This document shows, in pieces, positions 53,422 through 61,894 of a DNA stretch of 64,000 nucleotides. This DNA comes from JAJYIW01 sp963781665 (GTDB lineage Bacteria; Chloroflexota; Anaerolineae; Anaerolineales; Anaerolineaceae), in contig CAWAGA010000002.1 in the NCBI GenBank assembly GCA_963781665.1, forward strand, positions 3,534,001-3,598,000, read 5' to 3'. The stretch's first letter is position 1; each line of letters starts with the position of its first letter. The position numbers and the translations under genes are program-made. The notes under the pieces were generated by a model that saw only the letters and a list, made by a program, of their open reading frames with translations, was not told the origin of the DNA and ran no database searches.

Positions 53422-54411
53422 TTAATGGAGAAGGGTTATCACCAGGGAGATAAATATCAGTCCGCCGGTCGCCCAAATGAGATATTTTTCAGGGGTCGTT
53501 TTTAGAAAATCTTTGAATTTTGGGACGCGGGGGGAGGGAAATGGGTGGATGCTCGTCGTCCGGTCTCCAACTAATGCTTGTCGAAAAATCTCTACGGTTT
53601 GAGGTCTCTCGTCTGGATGGAGATTTATGCTCCAGAGGATTGCTTTTTCAACTCTGGAAGAGATATTTGAATTGATTTGCCGGGGAAGTACCAGGCTTTC
53701 GGGATGAAGGAAGCGCTCGCGGGCATCAACCGGGGTGGTGTTCGTCAATAGGTGATACAAGGTTGTGCCGAAAGCAAAGACATCGCTACGGGCATCAGTA
53801 TGACCGCTATCACCTCCGTACTGTTCCAACGGTGTATATAATGCCGTCCCCTGGCCTTGCAAGATGGTGATGGTGATTTCACCCGGAGCCAATAATTTTA
53901 CCAGACCAAAATCGACCAGCTTTAAGAGGCCGCTAGGGGTCAACTTTAAGTTGCTGGGTTTGATATCACGATGTAAAATAGGTGGATCCTGATTGTGCAG
54001 GTACGTCAGTGCTTCGGCAAGCTGGTTAGCCCAATTGAGGACATCTGTTTCGGAGAGAAAAGAATCCGACTGACGGGCTTCGAGCATGAGAGTACGTAGA
54101 TCTTTACCAGGGACGAAATCCATTACCAGGTAATCACGACCACCGATTGAAAAGAAATCAGAGACCTTAGGCAAATTGGGGTGGTCCAATCTTGCCAACA
54201 CGGTGGCTTCGCGTAAGAATTGTTCTCTTGCCTGGCGAAGCATGTCGGCAGGAAGGGTGCGATCGTTCTCGACTTCCTTCAATGCGCATAGGCGACCTTC
54301 AAGACGCAGATCATCTGCCAGATAAATGCTCCCCATGCCGCCCTGGCCTATGATCCTGCGGATCTTGTAGCGTCCGCGCAGTACTTCTCCAGATTTTAGT
54401 GGGATGGGCAT
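53422..54411 (-). CDS. Hanks-type serine/threonine protein kinase
   Basis: This 329-residue kinase has the glycine loop RIIGQGGMGSIYLAD, the catalytic-loop motif ILHRDIKPSNLKL, the metal-binding DFGLVKLL, and a complete kinase domain to about residue 280. One C-terminal membrane helix (YLIWATGGLIFISLVITLLH) follows and ends the protein, so any sensor domain outside is minimal. The divergent FHA-domain regulator 190 bases away is a plausible phospho-target or reader. The 54412-54604 gap contains a weak promoter-like pair. Confidence 0.92.
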   Translation of the reverse strand: MPIPLKSGEVLRGRYKIRRIIGQGGMGSIYLADDLRLEGRLCALKEVENDRTLPADMLRQAREQFLREATVLARLDHPNLPKVSDFFSIGGRDYLVMDFVPGKDLRTLMLEARQSDSFLSETDVLNWANQLAEALTYLHNQDPPILHRDIKPSNLKLTPSGLLKLVDFGLVKLLAPGEITITILQGQGTALYTPLEQYGGDSGHTDARSDVFAFGTTLYHLLTNTTPVDARERFLHPESLVLPRQINSNISSRVEKAILWSINLHPDERPQTVEIFRQALVGDRTTSIHPFPSPRVPKFKDFLKTTPEKYLIWATGGLIFISLVITLLH

Positions 54412-54526
54412 AACCCGAATCCCTTATTCAGTTAATCGTTTAATGAATATTAACATAGTCGCTCTCTATATCATTCGGCGTTTAACCGCTTCTCAACGGT
54501 TTTTTTCGAGCGAGAGTATAAATCGC

Positions 54527-54556
54527 TAGACACAAAATTTAGATTTCTGCTATATT
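54527..54556 (+). promoter_or_regulatory. candidate promoter of the FHA regulator
   Basis: TAGACA (54527-54532), an 18-base spacer and TATATT (54551-54556) precede the FHA gene by about 48 bases. The match is moderate. Confidence 0.35.
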
Positions 54557-54604
54557 ATACCTCTAAGGATAGGAATTACGAACTGCGGCGCCGGAGACAA
54601 GCAG

Positions 54605-55270
54605 ATGGAACGAAATTTCATTGATTATCCCGTTTTAATCGGACAAGCCGGCCCTCTGAATGGTCAGCGCTGGCCGATCAAAGATGCCATCGTTATCGGA
54701 CGAGATAACGGGTGTGACGTCGTTATCTTTGACCGGCAAGTTTCACGTTACCACGCTCGTTTAATGCCGGTGGCGCAGGGAGTAATCCTTGAGGATTTGG
54801 GAAGCAAAAATGGCACGTTCCGGAATGGCGGTAGATTGGCCGAATCTATCGTCCTTCAGGATGGAGACCTGGTGCAGATTGCCCTGGTGCAGCATTTCGT
54901 ATTTTTGAGTTCTGACGCAACCGTTCCTCTGGACGGCAGCTTACCCGCTCGCGAAGAAACCAAAGAGCGCCTGCAATTAGACGGACGTTCTCACCGGGTA
55001 TGGGTAAATCACCAGGAGCTATTGCCGCCCTTATCCGTACAGCAGTTTGGTTTATTACAGGCTTTATATGAGAAGCGCGACCAGGTGGTTTCCCGTCAGG
55101 AGTTGATCGAAGCGATCTGGGGGTCAGAAGTCGCGGATGGCGTTTCGGAACAGGCTGTCGATGCCCTGGTCAGGCGTTTGCGAGAACGCTTAACGGGAAT
55201 CGATCCCGACCATGCCTATATCATCACCATCCGCGGCCACGGTTTGCGTTTGGATAATCCAGCAGAGTGA
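54605..55270 (+). CDS. FHA-domain transcriptional regulator with winged-helix C-terminus
   Basis: This 221-residue protein has an N-terminal FHA domain (residues ~10-110: IVIGRDNGCDVVI, RQVSRYHARLMP, EDLGSKNGTFRNGGRL) that binds phosphothreonine peptides. Its C-terminal Trans_reg_C/OmpR-type DNA-binding domain (residues ~140-218) includes VSRQELIEAIWG and ALVRRLRERLTGIDPDHAYIITIRGHGLRL. It has no receiver domain. It likely converts kinase signals into transcription, and the neighbouring Ser/Thr kinase is the obvious candidate source. Confidence 0.93.
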   Translation: MERNFIDYPVLIGQAGPLNGQRWPIKDAIVIGRDNGCDVVIFDRQVSRYHARLMPVAQGVILEDLGSKNGTFRNGGRLAESIVLQDGDLVQIALVQHFVFLSSDATVPLDGSLPAREETKERLQLDGRSHRVWVNHQELLPPLSVQQFGLLQALYEKRDQVVSRQELIEAIWGSEVADGVSEQAVDALVRRLRERLTGIDPDHAYIITIRGHGLRLDNPAE

Positions 55271-55282
55271 AAAAATGCAGGG

Positions 55283-56635
55283 TTATTTCCTGAGGTTGGT
55301 TTCCATTGAAAAGCGTAGAGCCATTTTGTAGGCTTTTTGAAGCCTCTCTCCTACTTGTGGATCTTGTTGGCTCACTTCTGATTGGTTCAACAGGTTGGTG
55401 AAGACCTGCAGGAATTCATCATTAATCTGGTCACTATGGTCTTCGAGCACCTGACGCATGGCTTTATCATCTGGCGCTTCGATCATTTCCTGAATAAGCT
55501 CAACCTCAGGTGGTGGAGCTGACGCTTCTTGAATCACAGCCATGATTTCCTGCAGCTTCGCCGACTGCCCCAGATCGCCTTTCTTGCGCGCAGTTTCAAT
55601 CTCGTTGCTCAACGTTTCGATGAAGGTGTCATTGATTTGTGGCAGCAATTTGGAAGTTGCCTCGCTGATGTTAGCGGCCTTAAGCAGGGCTTCTATCTGG
55701 TCATGAGCAGCCTCGCCGCGTTTCTTCATTTCAGCGTCGATTTCCTGGGTGATTTCTAATAATTTTTCGCGAAGGTCTGTTAGGGTCTGCTTCTTTTCGC
55801 CGCTTGCTTTTTCAATCCGTTGCGATAAGATCTCAAAAAACGTATAATCAAGTCCATTCCGGGCGAGGCTGGCCAGCGTAGCCAACCGAACCTCCGTTTT
55901 TGCTTCGGCCATTAAATCGAGCAGTTTTTCACGAGTGAGCCCTGTTTTACTGGCATCTTGCAGAGATTTTATGGCTGCTTCGGTCTCTTTCGTCTGGGAT
56001 TGGATTTTCTTGCCTACTTCTGTCTTTTCCAAAAGAAGCCGCTGGAGATTCGAAAGCTCTTTAGCTGACTGTTCATCTTGATTGGAAATTGCAGCTTCAA
56101 CGAGCTGGTTGGTCAGTCCGAAGAAACTGTTGTCGATCAGTTTTTGTTCCTGGGTGATGATTTGATCGCGAACATCATCGGAAGTGGCGGCGAGGAGTCG
56201 CTGCAGCAAATTCAAGCGTTGTTGTTGCGCCTGGATCATCTCGTGCGTAATCCCTTCACCTTCCAAAACGCGCTCCATTAAGCCTTGTAAGGTCAACACA
56301 GCCTGCGGGCGGAAAAGATAAGCCTTGCGTTTTTCAACCGGCAGGTTACGGGTGACCTGGTTGATCATCGGGCCAATCAAGCGCTCCTGTTCGTTAAGTG
56401 GGAGACCAAGGTCTGGGGGAAAATAGGTCAACAATAAATCCTTTTCCGGATCGTGATAGACAATCGGTGTGCTGGCCTGGCCTTCATATCCACAACTGGG
56501 GCAGTGGATGAGATTGAACTGACCGGAAAGAAAGCGCTGTTTTGCTTCAGGATCGGCGTTCACATCAAAAAGTTGGGTGATATCTGCGACAACAGGTTGG
56601 TGACAGCGTGGACAGGAAATTCGGGATTGTGGCAT
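55283..56635 (-). CDS. CpXC-domain protein with long helical C-terminus
   Basis: This 450-residue protein begins with a zinc-ribbon-like CpXC domain: SCPRCHQPV with a paired HCPSCGYEG about 40 residues later, and phosphopeptide-free beta structure between. The remaining ~300 residues are largely alpha-helical and charged. No enzymatic motif is seen. CpXC proteins are of unknown function. It is convergent with the FHA gene (12 bases apart). Confidence 0.8.
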   Translation of the reverse strand: MPQSRISCPRCHQPVVADITQLFDVNADPEAKQRFLSGQFNLIHCPSCGYEGQASTPIVYHDPEKDLLLTYFPPDLGLPLNEQERLIGPMINQVTRNLPVEKRKAYLFRPQAVLTLQGLMERVLEGEGITHEMIQAQQQRLNLLQRLLAATSDDVRDQIITQEQKLIDNSFFGLTNQLVEAAISNQDEQSAKELSNLQRLLLEKTEVGKKIQSQTKETEAAIKSLQDASKTGLTREKLLDLMAEAKTEVRLATLASLARNGLDYTFFEILSQRIEKASGEKKQTLTDLREKLLEITQEIDAEMKKRGEAAHDQIEALLKAANISEATSKLLPQINDTFIETLSNEIETARKKGDLGQSAKLQEIMAVIQEASAPPPEVELIQEMIEAPDDKAMRQVLEDHSDQINDEFLQVFTNLLNQSEVSQQDPQVGERLQKAYKMALRFSMETNLRK

Positions 56636-56690
56636 GCAAGTCTCTTTCTGTAAATTAAATAAGTCTGATTATAGTACAAATCGATGATGA

Positions 56691-58250
56691 CTAACGAGGA
56701 AGAGGGAGCGAAAAGCAAACACGAGCCCCCCGACCTGATTGTGAATCGACCCAGATCCGCCCTCCGTGGGCCTGAACAATGGCTTGAGCCAAATAAAGAC
56801 CTAACCCTGCCCCTTTGGTCTGGCGGATAGCTTCGGCTGAGCGGTAAAAACGATCGAAAATATGAGGAATATCGCCAGGGGGGATTCCGGGTCCCTGATC
56901 GCTGACGCATACGACGATCTGGTCCTGGACGACCTGGGCGCGAATCTGGATTTCCCCTTCCGGCGCATATTTTATCGAGTTAGTGATCAAGTTCGAAAGC
57001 ACCTGGCGCAAACGGTCCTCATCAGCTACGATGATGGGAAGATTATCCGGCATGTCAACCAATATCTTATGGTTCGTTGTTTGGGTCTGGATGCGTTCAG
57101 CCAGATGGCGGGCCATATCAACCAGGTTGACATCCGCCAGCCTGAGAGCAAACCCGCCAGCCTGTAAACGAGAGGCATCCAGCATGTTCTCGATGAGCTC
57201 TGTCAGGCGATCAGCCTCTTCTTCAATCACTTCAAGGCTGTCGGCAATAATTGCCCGATCCCAGGTGGCATCATCGCGACGAAGCGTGGAAACATAGCCC
57301 TTGATCAATGCGACCGGCGTCTTCAATTCGTGACTGATGATCGAAATGAAGGTGCTTTTCAGTTCATCCGCCTGGCGGAAACGGGATATATCGCGGACGG
57401 TTGCTATAATATTCAGAAGTGTACCCTCTTCGGAAAGCAAGGGAGCATAGGTGATGCCCACCGGAACAGGCGTGGTATCATTGCGTTTTAAGTCGCCTTC
57501 GACATAGATATATGCATGTGGCGTCAATGGCCAGCCGCCAGCCTCAGCTTCATCTAAGGAAAGTCCCTGGGTTTTAGTTTCCCATTGAATAATCTCTTCG
57601 TGACTTTTACCCTGAATAGCAGATTGAGGACTATTCCAAATACGAGCGAAGGCCGAGTTAACCTTCACGATGTGATGATCGGGTGCAAGGATGAGAATCC
57701 CATCCGCGGCAGAATCAAGCAGCGCATCCATGCGCTGCTTTTCCTGGCTGAGCTGCGAGTAGAGCTGGGCGTTCCTGACGGCGATCGCGGCCTGATCGGC
57801 AAAACTGCCTAATAGAGCGCGATCATTATTCGAAAAGACACCAGAATAACTGCGGAATATGAAGATCACCCCCACAACTTCCTTACGAGCGATCAGCGGC
57901 AGTCCCACACCGGTTAATAACCCCAGGCTGGCGGTGTAAGTAACATTGCGAAGCAGCCGGTTAATTTCGGGAATCTCCTGCCTTTCGGGATCTTCGTTTC
58001 CGGTCACCTGGCTGAGCAGTGGCTCGAGGTAATGCAAGAAAGCCGCATGGATCCCATTGGCGGCTGCAACCCGCCATCCCCCTTTTTCCTGTCGTAAGAC
58101 AATCAAGCCAGCCTGGCCGGCTAACATTTCAACCGAAATGGTCAGGATGCGCTCAAGCAGCTTATCCAGGTTCAATTCCTGAGTAAGCGCACGGGCTAAT
58201 TCAAGGAGATAATCTCGTTGGCGTACCCTAAAATCAGGGAGCATGATCAA
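56691..58250 (-). CDS. sensor histidine kinase with GAF and PAS domains
   Basis: This 519-residue soluble kinase has GAF (~residues 20-165), PAS (~175-290), and HisKA with the phospho-accepting histidine in FISIISHELKTPVALI (His307). The HATPase_c domain shows DEDRLRQVLSNLITNSIKYAPEG, DQGPGIPPGDIPHIFDRF, and GAGLGLYLAQAI. There is no membrane helix. No response regulator gene is nearby, so it is an orphan. It overlaps the ROK kinase gene by 4 bases (ATGA), so the two share a transcript and perhaps a signal. Confidence 0.95.
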   Translation of the reverse strand: MIMLPDFRVRQRDYLLELARALTQELNLDKLLERILTISVEMLAGQAGLIVLRQEKGGWRVAAANGIHAAFLHYLEPLLSQVTGNEDPERQEIPEINRLLRNVTYTASLGLLTGVGLPLIARKEVVGVIFIFRSYSGVFSNNDRALLGSFADQAAIAVRNAQLYSQLSQEKQRMDALLDSAADGILILAPDHHIVKVNSAFARIWNSPQSAIQGKSHEEIIQWETKTQGLSLDEAEAGGWPLTPHAYIYVEGDLKRNDTTPVPVGITYAPLLSEEGTLLNIIATVRDISRFRQADELKSTFISIISHELKTPVALIKGYVSTLRRDDATWDRAIIADSLEVIEEEADRLTELIENMLDASRLQAGGFALRLADVNLVDMARHLAERIQTQTTNHKILVDMPDNLPIIVADEDRLRQVLSNLITNSIKYAPEGEIQIRAQVVQDQIVVCVSDQGPGIPPGDIPHIFDRFYRSAEAIRQTKGAGLGLYLAQAIVQAHGGRIWVDSQSGRGARVCFSLPLPR

Positions 58251-59179
58251 TTGAGCGAACGAGCCATAGCCAGAGCGCCCATAATGCCAGCATCATCCCC
58301 AAGGGCGGCAGTGGTCAAAGTGAAATTTTGCAGATAAACCCGGTCCATCACGTATTTGTCGAGCGATTTCCGCAGAGGCTTGAAAAGCAGGTTTCCGCTG
58401 CGGGAGACTCCACCCCCACAAATTACGATCGTCGGATTAAAAATGTGCAGATAATTGGCAAGAGCCATCCCGAGATAAAATCCAGCCCGTTCGTAGGCAT
58501 TTTGGGCGAGAACATCGCCATCCTCGGCTGCATCGGCGATCTCTTTTGATGTGGGGACCGGCTCGAGGGAGAGGATTGAGGATGCGCCTGATTTCAGCTC
58601 TTGAACAACGTATTGAGCGATAGCAGTACCGGACGATATTGCTTCCAGGTGTCCTCTTTGACCGCAAGAGCAAAGCGGACCGTCGGGGAGGATCGTGACG
58701 TGCCCTAATTCGGTCGCCAGGCCGCGCTCACCCAGCAGCAGCTGGTCATCGATGATAACGCCACCACCGATACCTGTGCTAATGGTGAGGTAGACTAGGT
58801 TATGATGACTTCGCCCGGCTCCATATTTCCATTCACCATAGACGGCCAGGTTGGCGTCATTGCCCAACACAACCGGTACTCTGAAGCGATCCTGTACGAG
58901 CTGCCTTAATGGTAAATTGACCCAGCCATGAATATTAGGGGCGGCAATAATAACCCCAATCTTAGGATCGAGTGGTCCAGGGGCAGCGATGCCGATGGCG
59001 GTGACGTCATCATGCACAGGCCATAGTTTCTGGATCAAGCCAAGGATACGCTCTTCTGCAGGTTCACCATCGCACTGGGTATTGATTCTCTCCTGATGGA
59101 TTGGAACAATCCCTTGTTCGGGGAAGACTGCCACTCGTATTTGAGTCCCACCAACATCAACTGCAATGTACCTCTTCAC
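58247..59179 (-). CDS. ROK-family glucokinase
   Basis: This 310-residue sugar kinase shows the ATP-binding DVGGTQIRVAVF, PNIHGWVNLPLRQLV, the catalytic LGNDANLAVYGEW, and GIGGGVIIDDQLLLGERGLATELGHVTI. The zinc cluster is CSCGQRGHLEAISSG. Usual ROK proteins have CxCGxxGCxE; the third cysteine is His here. It probably phosphorylates glucose to glucose-6-phosphate and feeds gapA-pgk-tpiA downstream. It has no N-terminal DNA-binding domain, so it is an enzyme and not a NagC-type repressor. Confidence 0.9.
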   Translation of the reverse strand: MKRYIAVDVGGTQIRVAVFPEQGIVPIHQERINTQCDGEPAEERILGLIQKLWPVHDDVTAIGIAAPGPLDPKIGVIIAAPNIHGWVNLPLRQLVQDRFRVPVVLGNDANLAVYGEWKYGAGRSHHNLVYLTISTGIGGGVIIDDQLLLGERGLATELGHVTILPDGPLCSCGQRGHLEAISSGTAIAQYVVQELKSGASSILSLEPVPTSKEIADAAEDGDVLAQNAYERAGFYLGMALANYLHIFNPTIVICGGGVSRSGNLLFKPLRKSLDKYVMDRVYLQNFTLTTAALGDDAGIMGALAMARSLN

Positions 59180-59251
59180 GAGATGGAATTATAGCATGTA
59201 ATGAAAGAAGGAAGCATTAAGATTAAATTGCGATGAATTGGGCTTGTTTTG

Positions 59252-59280
59252 TTGACGAGTCTCTGAATCACTGCTATTAT
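59252..59280 (+). promoter_or_regulatory. promoter of yvcK for a leaderless transcript
   Basis: TTGACG (59252-59257), a 17-base spacer and TATTAT (59275-59280) make a near-ideal promoter. The predicted transcript start (about 59287-59288) coincides with the ATG at 59288, and there is no ribosome site. The ATG at 59279 would lie inside the -10 box. Confidence 0.7.
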
Positions 59281-59287
59281 GATCACT

Positions 59288-60619
59288 ATGCATGTAAGGA
59301 GAGTCAACTGGTTTTCCCGCGCCTGGCAGCAGTTGCGCCAGGAGATCCGCTGGCTGATGCCGGGTCTTGGGGTAAAGCGTTGGCTCTTTTTGATTCTGTG
59401 TGGAACCACTTTACTGGGCGTTGGCCTGGCTGTGGCGACACTGGAAGTGTACCGGTCGGCACCAGATACCTGGTGGTTGCCGATCTTATCGGCCTTATCA
59501 CTGCGAGCCTTAAGCCGTCCCTTTAGGGTTTTAATCTTTGCTTTCCTGGGTGTCGGTCTCGTCCTGGTCGGGGCCTGGGGTATGAACCGTTCATTATTGC
59601 GGCCCTTCGCGACACCCGGTAAGCCGATCATTGACACTGTTACGGCTTACCGAAGGAGAGACCGGGGGCCCCGCATCGTTGCGATCGGAGGGGGCCATGG
59701 TTTAGCTGCTTTATTGAGGGGATTGAGGAATTACACTCACAACTTGACTGCAATCGTGACCGTAGCCGACGATGGCGGTTCCTCGGGAGAACTGCGCCGT
59801 AATATCGGTATCCTCCCCCCCGGAGATATTCGCAATTGCCTTGCCGCGCTCTCTAACGACGAAGCTTTGTTGACGCAGGTGTTCCAATACCGTTTTGCTG
59901 GGGGGGCCGGTCTGGAGGGGCATTCGCTGGGAAATCTGCTTATCACTGCATTGACAGACATTACTGGAAGCTTTGAAGAAGCAGTGGCCGAATCTGGGCG
60001 AGTATTGGCTGTACACGGGCAGGTTTTACCGGCAACCTTGCATGACGTACGCCTGGTTGCTGACATAGCAATTGCTAACTCGAGCCGCCAGGTACGTGTA
60101 ACCGGCGAGAGTAAAATCCCCAAAACCAATGGGAAAGTTCACCGGGTCTGGCTTGAACCCAATAATGCACCGGCTTTTCCACCGGCGGTCGCAGCGATCT
60201 TATCAGCTGACCTGATCATCATCGGCCCAGGCAGCCTGTACACCAGTCTGCTGCCTAACCTGCTGGTTTCTGACCTGGCTGAAGCTGTAAGGGCAAGCCG
60301 TGCGTTGAAGTTCTTCGTGTGCAACGTGGCGACCCAACCTGGCGAAACCGATGGGTATTCGTGTGGAGATCATGTGAGGACCATTGAAAATCATGTGGGC
60401 GGGCATTTGTTCGACATGATCATCAGCAACCAGCTTTTTAAGGGGGATTTACCGGAAGGATCAGAATGGGTTAAAGCTGATCCTACCCTGGACGAAGAAT
60501 ACGTGGTCTACCGGTCCGACCTGGTCGATGTCGGAAACCCATGGCGCCACGATTCGACCCGCTTATCGCAGATTGTCATGGATTTGTTTTTTGAACGGAC
60601 CGGACCACTGAGCAATTAG
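59288..60619 (+). CDS. yvcK: YvcK/CofD-like gluconeogenesis factor with N-terminal membrane helices
   Basis: The conserved YvcK domain runs from about residue 120 to 440: RIVAIGGGHGLAALLRGL, TVADDGGSSGELRRNIGILPPGDIRNCLAAL, GNLLITALTDITGSFEEAV, LIIGPGSLYTSLLPNLLV and CNVATQPGETDGYS. YvcK affects cell shape and growth on gluconeogenic carbon and binds UDP-sugars. Here it carries an extra N-terminal region of ~110 residues with two membrane helices (WLFLILCGTTLLGVGLAVATLE and VLIFAFLGVGLVLVGAWGM), as seen in some non-Bacillus homologues. It is divergent from the ROK kinase. Confidence 0.92.
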   Translation: MHVRRVNWFSRAWQQLRQEIRWLMPGLGVKRWLFLILCGTTLLGVGLAVATLEVYRSAPDTWWLPILSALSLRALSRPFRVLIFAFLGVGLVLVGAWGMNRSLLRPFATPGKPIIDTVTAYRRRDRGPRIVAIGGGHGLAALLRGLRNYTHNLTAIVTVADDGGSSGELRRNIGILPPGDIRNCLAALSNDEALLTQVFQYRFAGGAGLEGHSLGNLLITALTDITGSFEEAVAESGRVLAVHGQVLPATLHDVRLVADIAIANSSRQVRVTGESKIPKTNGKVHRVWLEPNNAPAFPPAVAAILSADLIIIGPGSLYTSLLPNLLVSDLAEAVRASRALKFFVCNVATQPGETDGYSCGDHVRTIENHVGGHLFDMIISNQLFKGDLPEGSEWVKADPTLDEEYVVYRSDLVDVGNPWRHDSTRLSQIVMDLFFERTGPLSN

Positions 60620-60737
60620 GGCTCGACCCCTGAAACTTTCCCGCTGCGGCCCGCTCTCGCAGATTTGGAGGCCATGCGCCTGTATGGCGTGGGATAGGTT
60701 GGAGATTGTAAGTGCAAACATTCACAAAGGGGAATTA

Positions 60738-60746
60738 TGGTAAAAT
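60738..60746 (+). promoter_or_regulatory. extended -10 box of gapA
   Basis: TGGTAAAAT has the TGn extension and a TAAAAT box; the -35 region is poor. It lies 33 bases before the gapA ATG, and AGGAGG at 60767-60772 is the ribosome site. Confidence 0.5.
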
Positions 60747-60778
60747 GGTCCTGTTTAATAAATCTCAGGAGGTAAAAA

Positions 60779-61816
60779 ATGACCATACGTGTAGGAATTA
60801 ACGGCTTTGGTCGGGTTGGACGTCAGGTATTAAAAGCAATCAAGGCGCATCATCCAGATTCCCTTGAAGTTGTTGCAATTAATGACTTATTCGATTCACA
60901 GACAAACGCTCATCTATTTAAGTACGACTCGAATTATGGCATCTATCACGGCGATGTAGCAGTCCAGGATAAAGACCTGGTGATTGACGGGAAAGCCATC
61001 CGTGTCTTTGCCGAGAAGGACCCCGCGAATTTACCTTGGGCCTCTCTCGGTGTAGATATCGTGATCGAATTTACCGGGATCTTCACCGATGCTATCGGTG
61101 ACCCTGCAAAAGGCAAGGCCGGGGCAAACGTACACATCAACAAAGGCGGCGCGAAGAAGGTAATTATTTCGGCTCCCGCGAAAAACGAAGATATTACCAT
61201 CGTTTTAGGTGTGAACGAAAAACTATACGATCCTTCCAAACATCATGTCATTTCCAACGCGTCCTGCACCACAAACTGCCTGGCACCAGCGGCAAAAGTT
61301 GTCAACGACGAGTATACAATCGTTCGGGGTATGATGACCACCGTTCATTCGTATACCAACGATCAGCGCATTCTGGACCTGGCGCACAAAGATTTACGCC
61401 GGTCGCGGGCGGCTGGTCTGAATATTGTCCCAACAACGACAGGCGCTGCGAAAGCGGTTGCCCTGGTTATCCCCGAGCTTAAAGGAAAATTCGACGGTTT
61501 TGCCTTGCGTGTACCGACACCCACGGTCTCAATTGTCGATTTTGTAGCTGAAGTCGAGAAACCCACCAGTGTGGCTGAGCTCAATGCTGCCTTCAAAGCC
61601 GCTTCCGAAGGATCGATGAAGGGTATCTTGGGATATTCGGACGCTCCATTGGTCTCCATGGATTTCAAAGGCGATGAGAGATCGTCCATTATCGATGCTA
61701 AATCCACCATGGTCATGGGAAATAATATGGTCAAAGTGGTTTCCTGGTACGATAACGAATGGGGTTATTCATGCCGGACTGCCGACCTGGCAGCGCTGCT
61801 GGCAAAATACTTATAA
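60779..61816 (+). CDS. gapA: glyceraldehyde-3-phosphate dehydrogenase
   Basis: This 345-residue enzyme links glycolytic oxidation to phosphorylation. It has the NAD fold VGINGFGRVGRQVLKA, the catalytic cysteine in SNASCTTNCLAPAAK (Cys163), and VVSWYDNEWGYSCR at the C-terminus. The aspartate after the second strand (INDLFD) suggests NAD+ over NADP+. It starts the glycolytic trio gapA-pgk-tpiA, with pgk 78 bases downstream. Confidence 0.98.
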   Translation: MTIRVGINGFGRVGRQVLKAIKAHHPDSLEVVAINDLFDSQTNAHLFKYDSNYGIYHGDVAVQDKDLVIDGKAIRVFAEKDPANLPWASLGVDIVIEFTGIFTDAIGDPAKGKAGANVHINKGGAKKVIISAPAKNEDITIVLGVNEKLYDPSKHHVISNASCTTNCLAPAAKVVNDEYTIVRGMMTTVHSYTNDQRILDLAHKDLRRSRAAGLNIVPTTTGAAKAVALVIPELKGKFDGFALRVPTPTVSIVDFVAEVEKPTSVAELNAAFKAASEGSMKGILGYSDAPLVSMDFKGDERSSIIDAKSTMVMGNNMVKVVSWYDNEWGYSCRTADLAALLAKYL

Positions 61817-61894
61817 CAATCCTTCGATGAACAGCCGGCAGGAAATGAGGTCGATGATTTCATGCCTCATTTTGCCGGCGGTTTGGAGGTCAGC

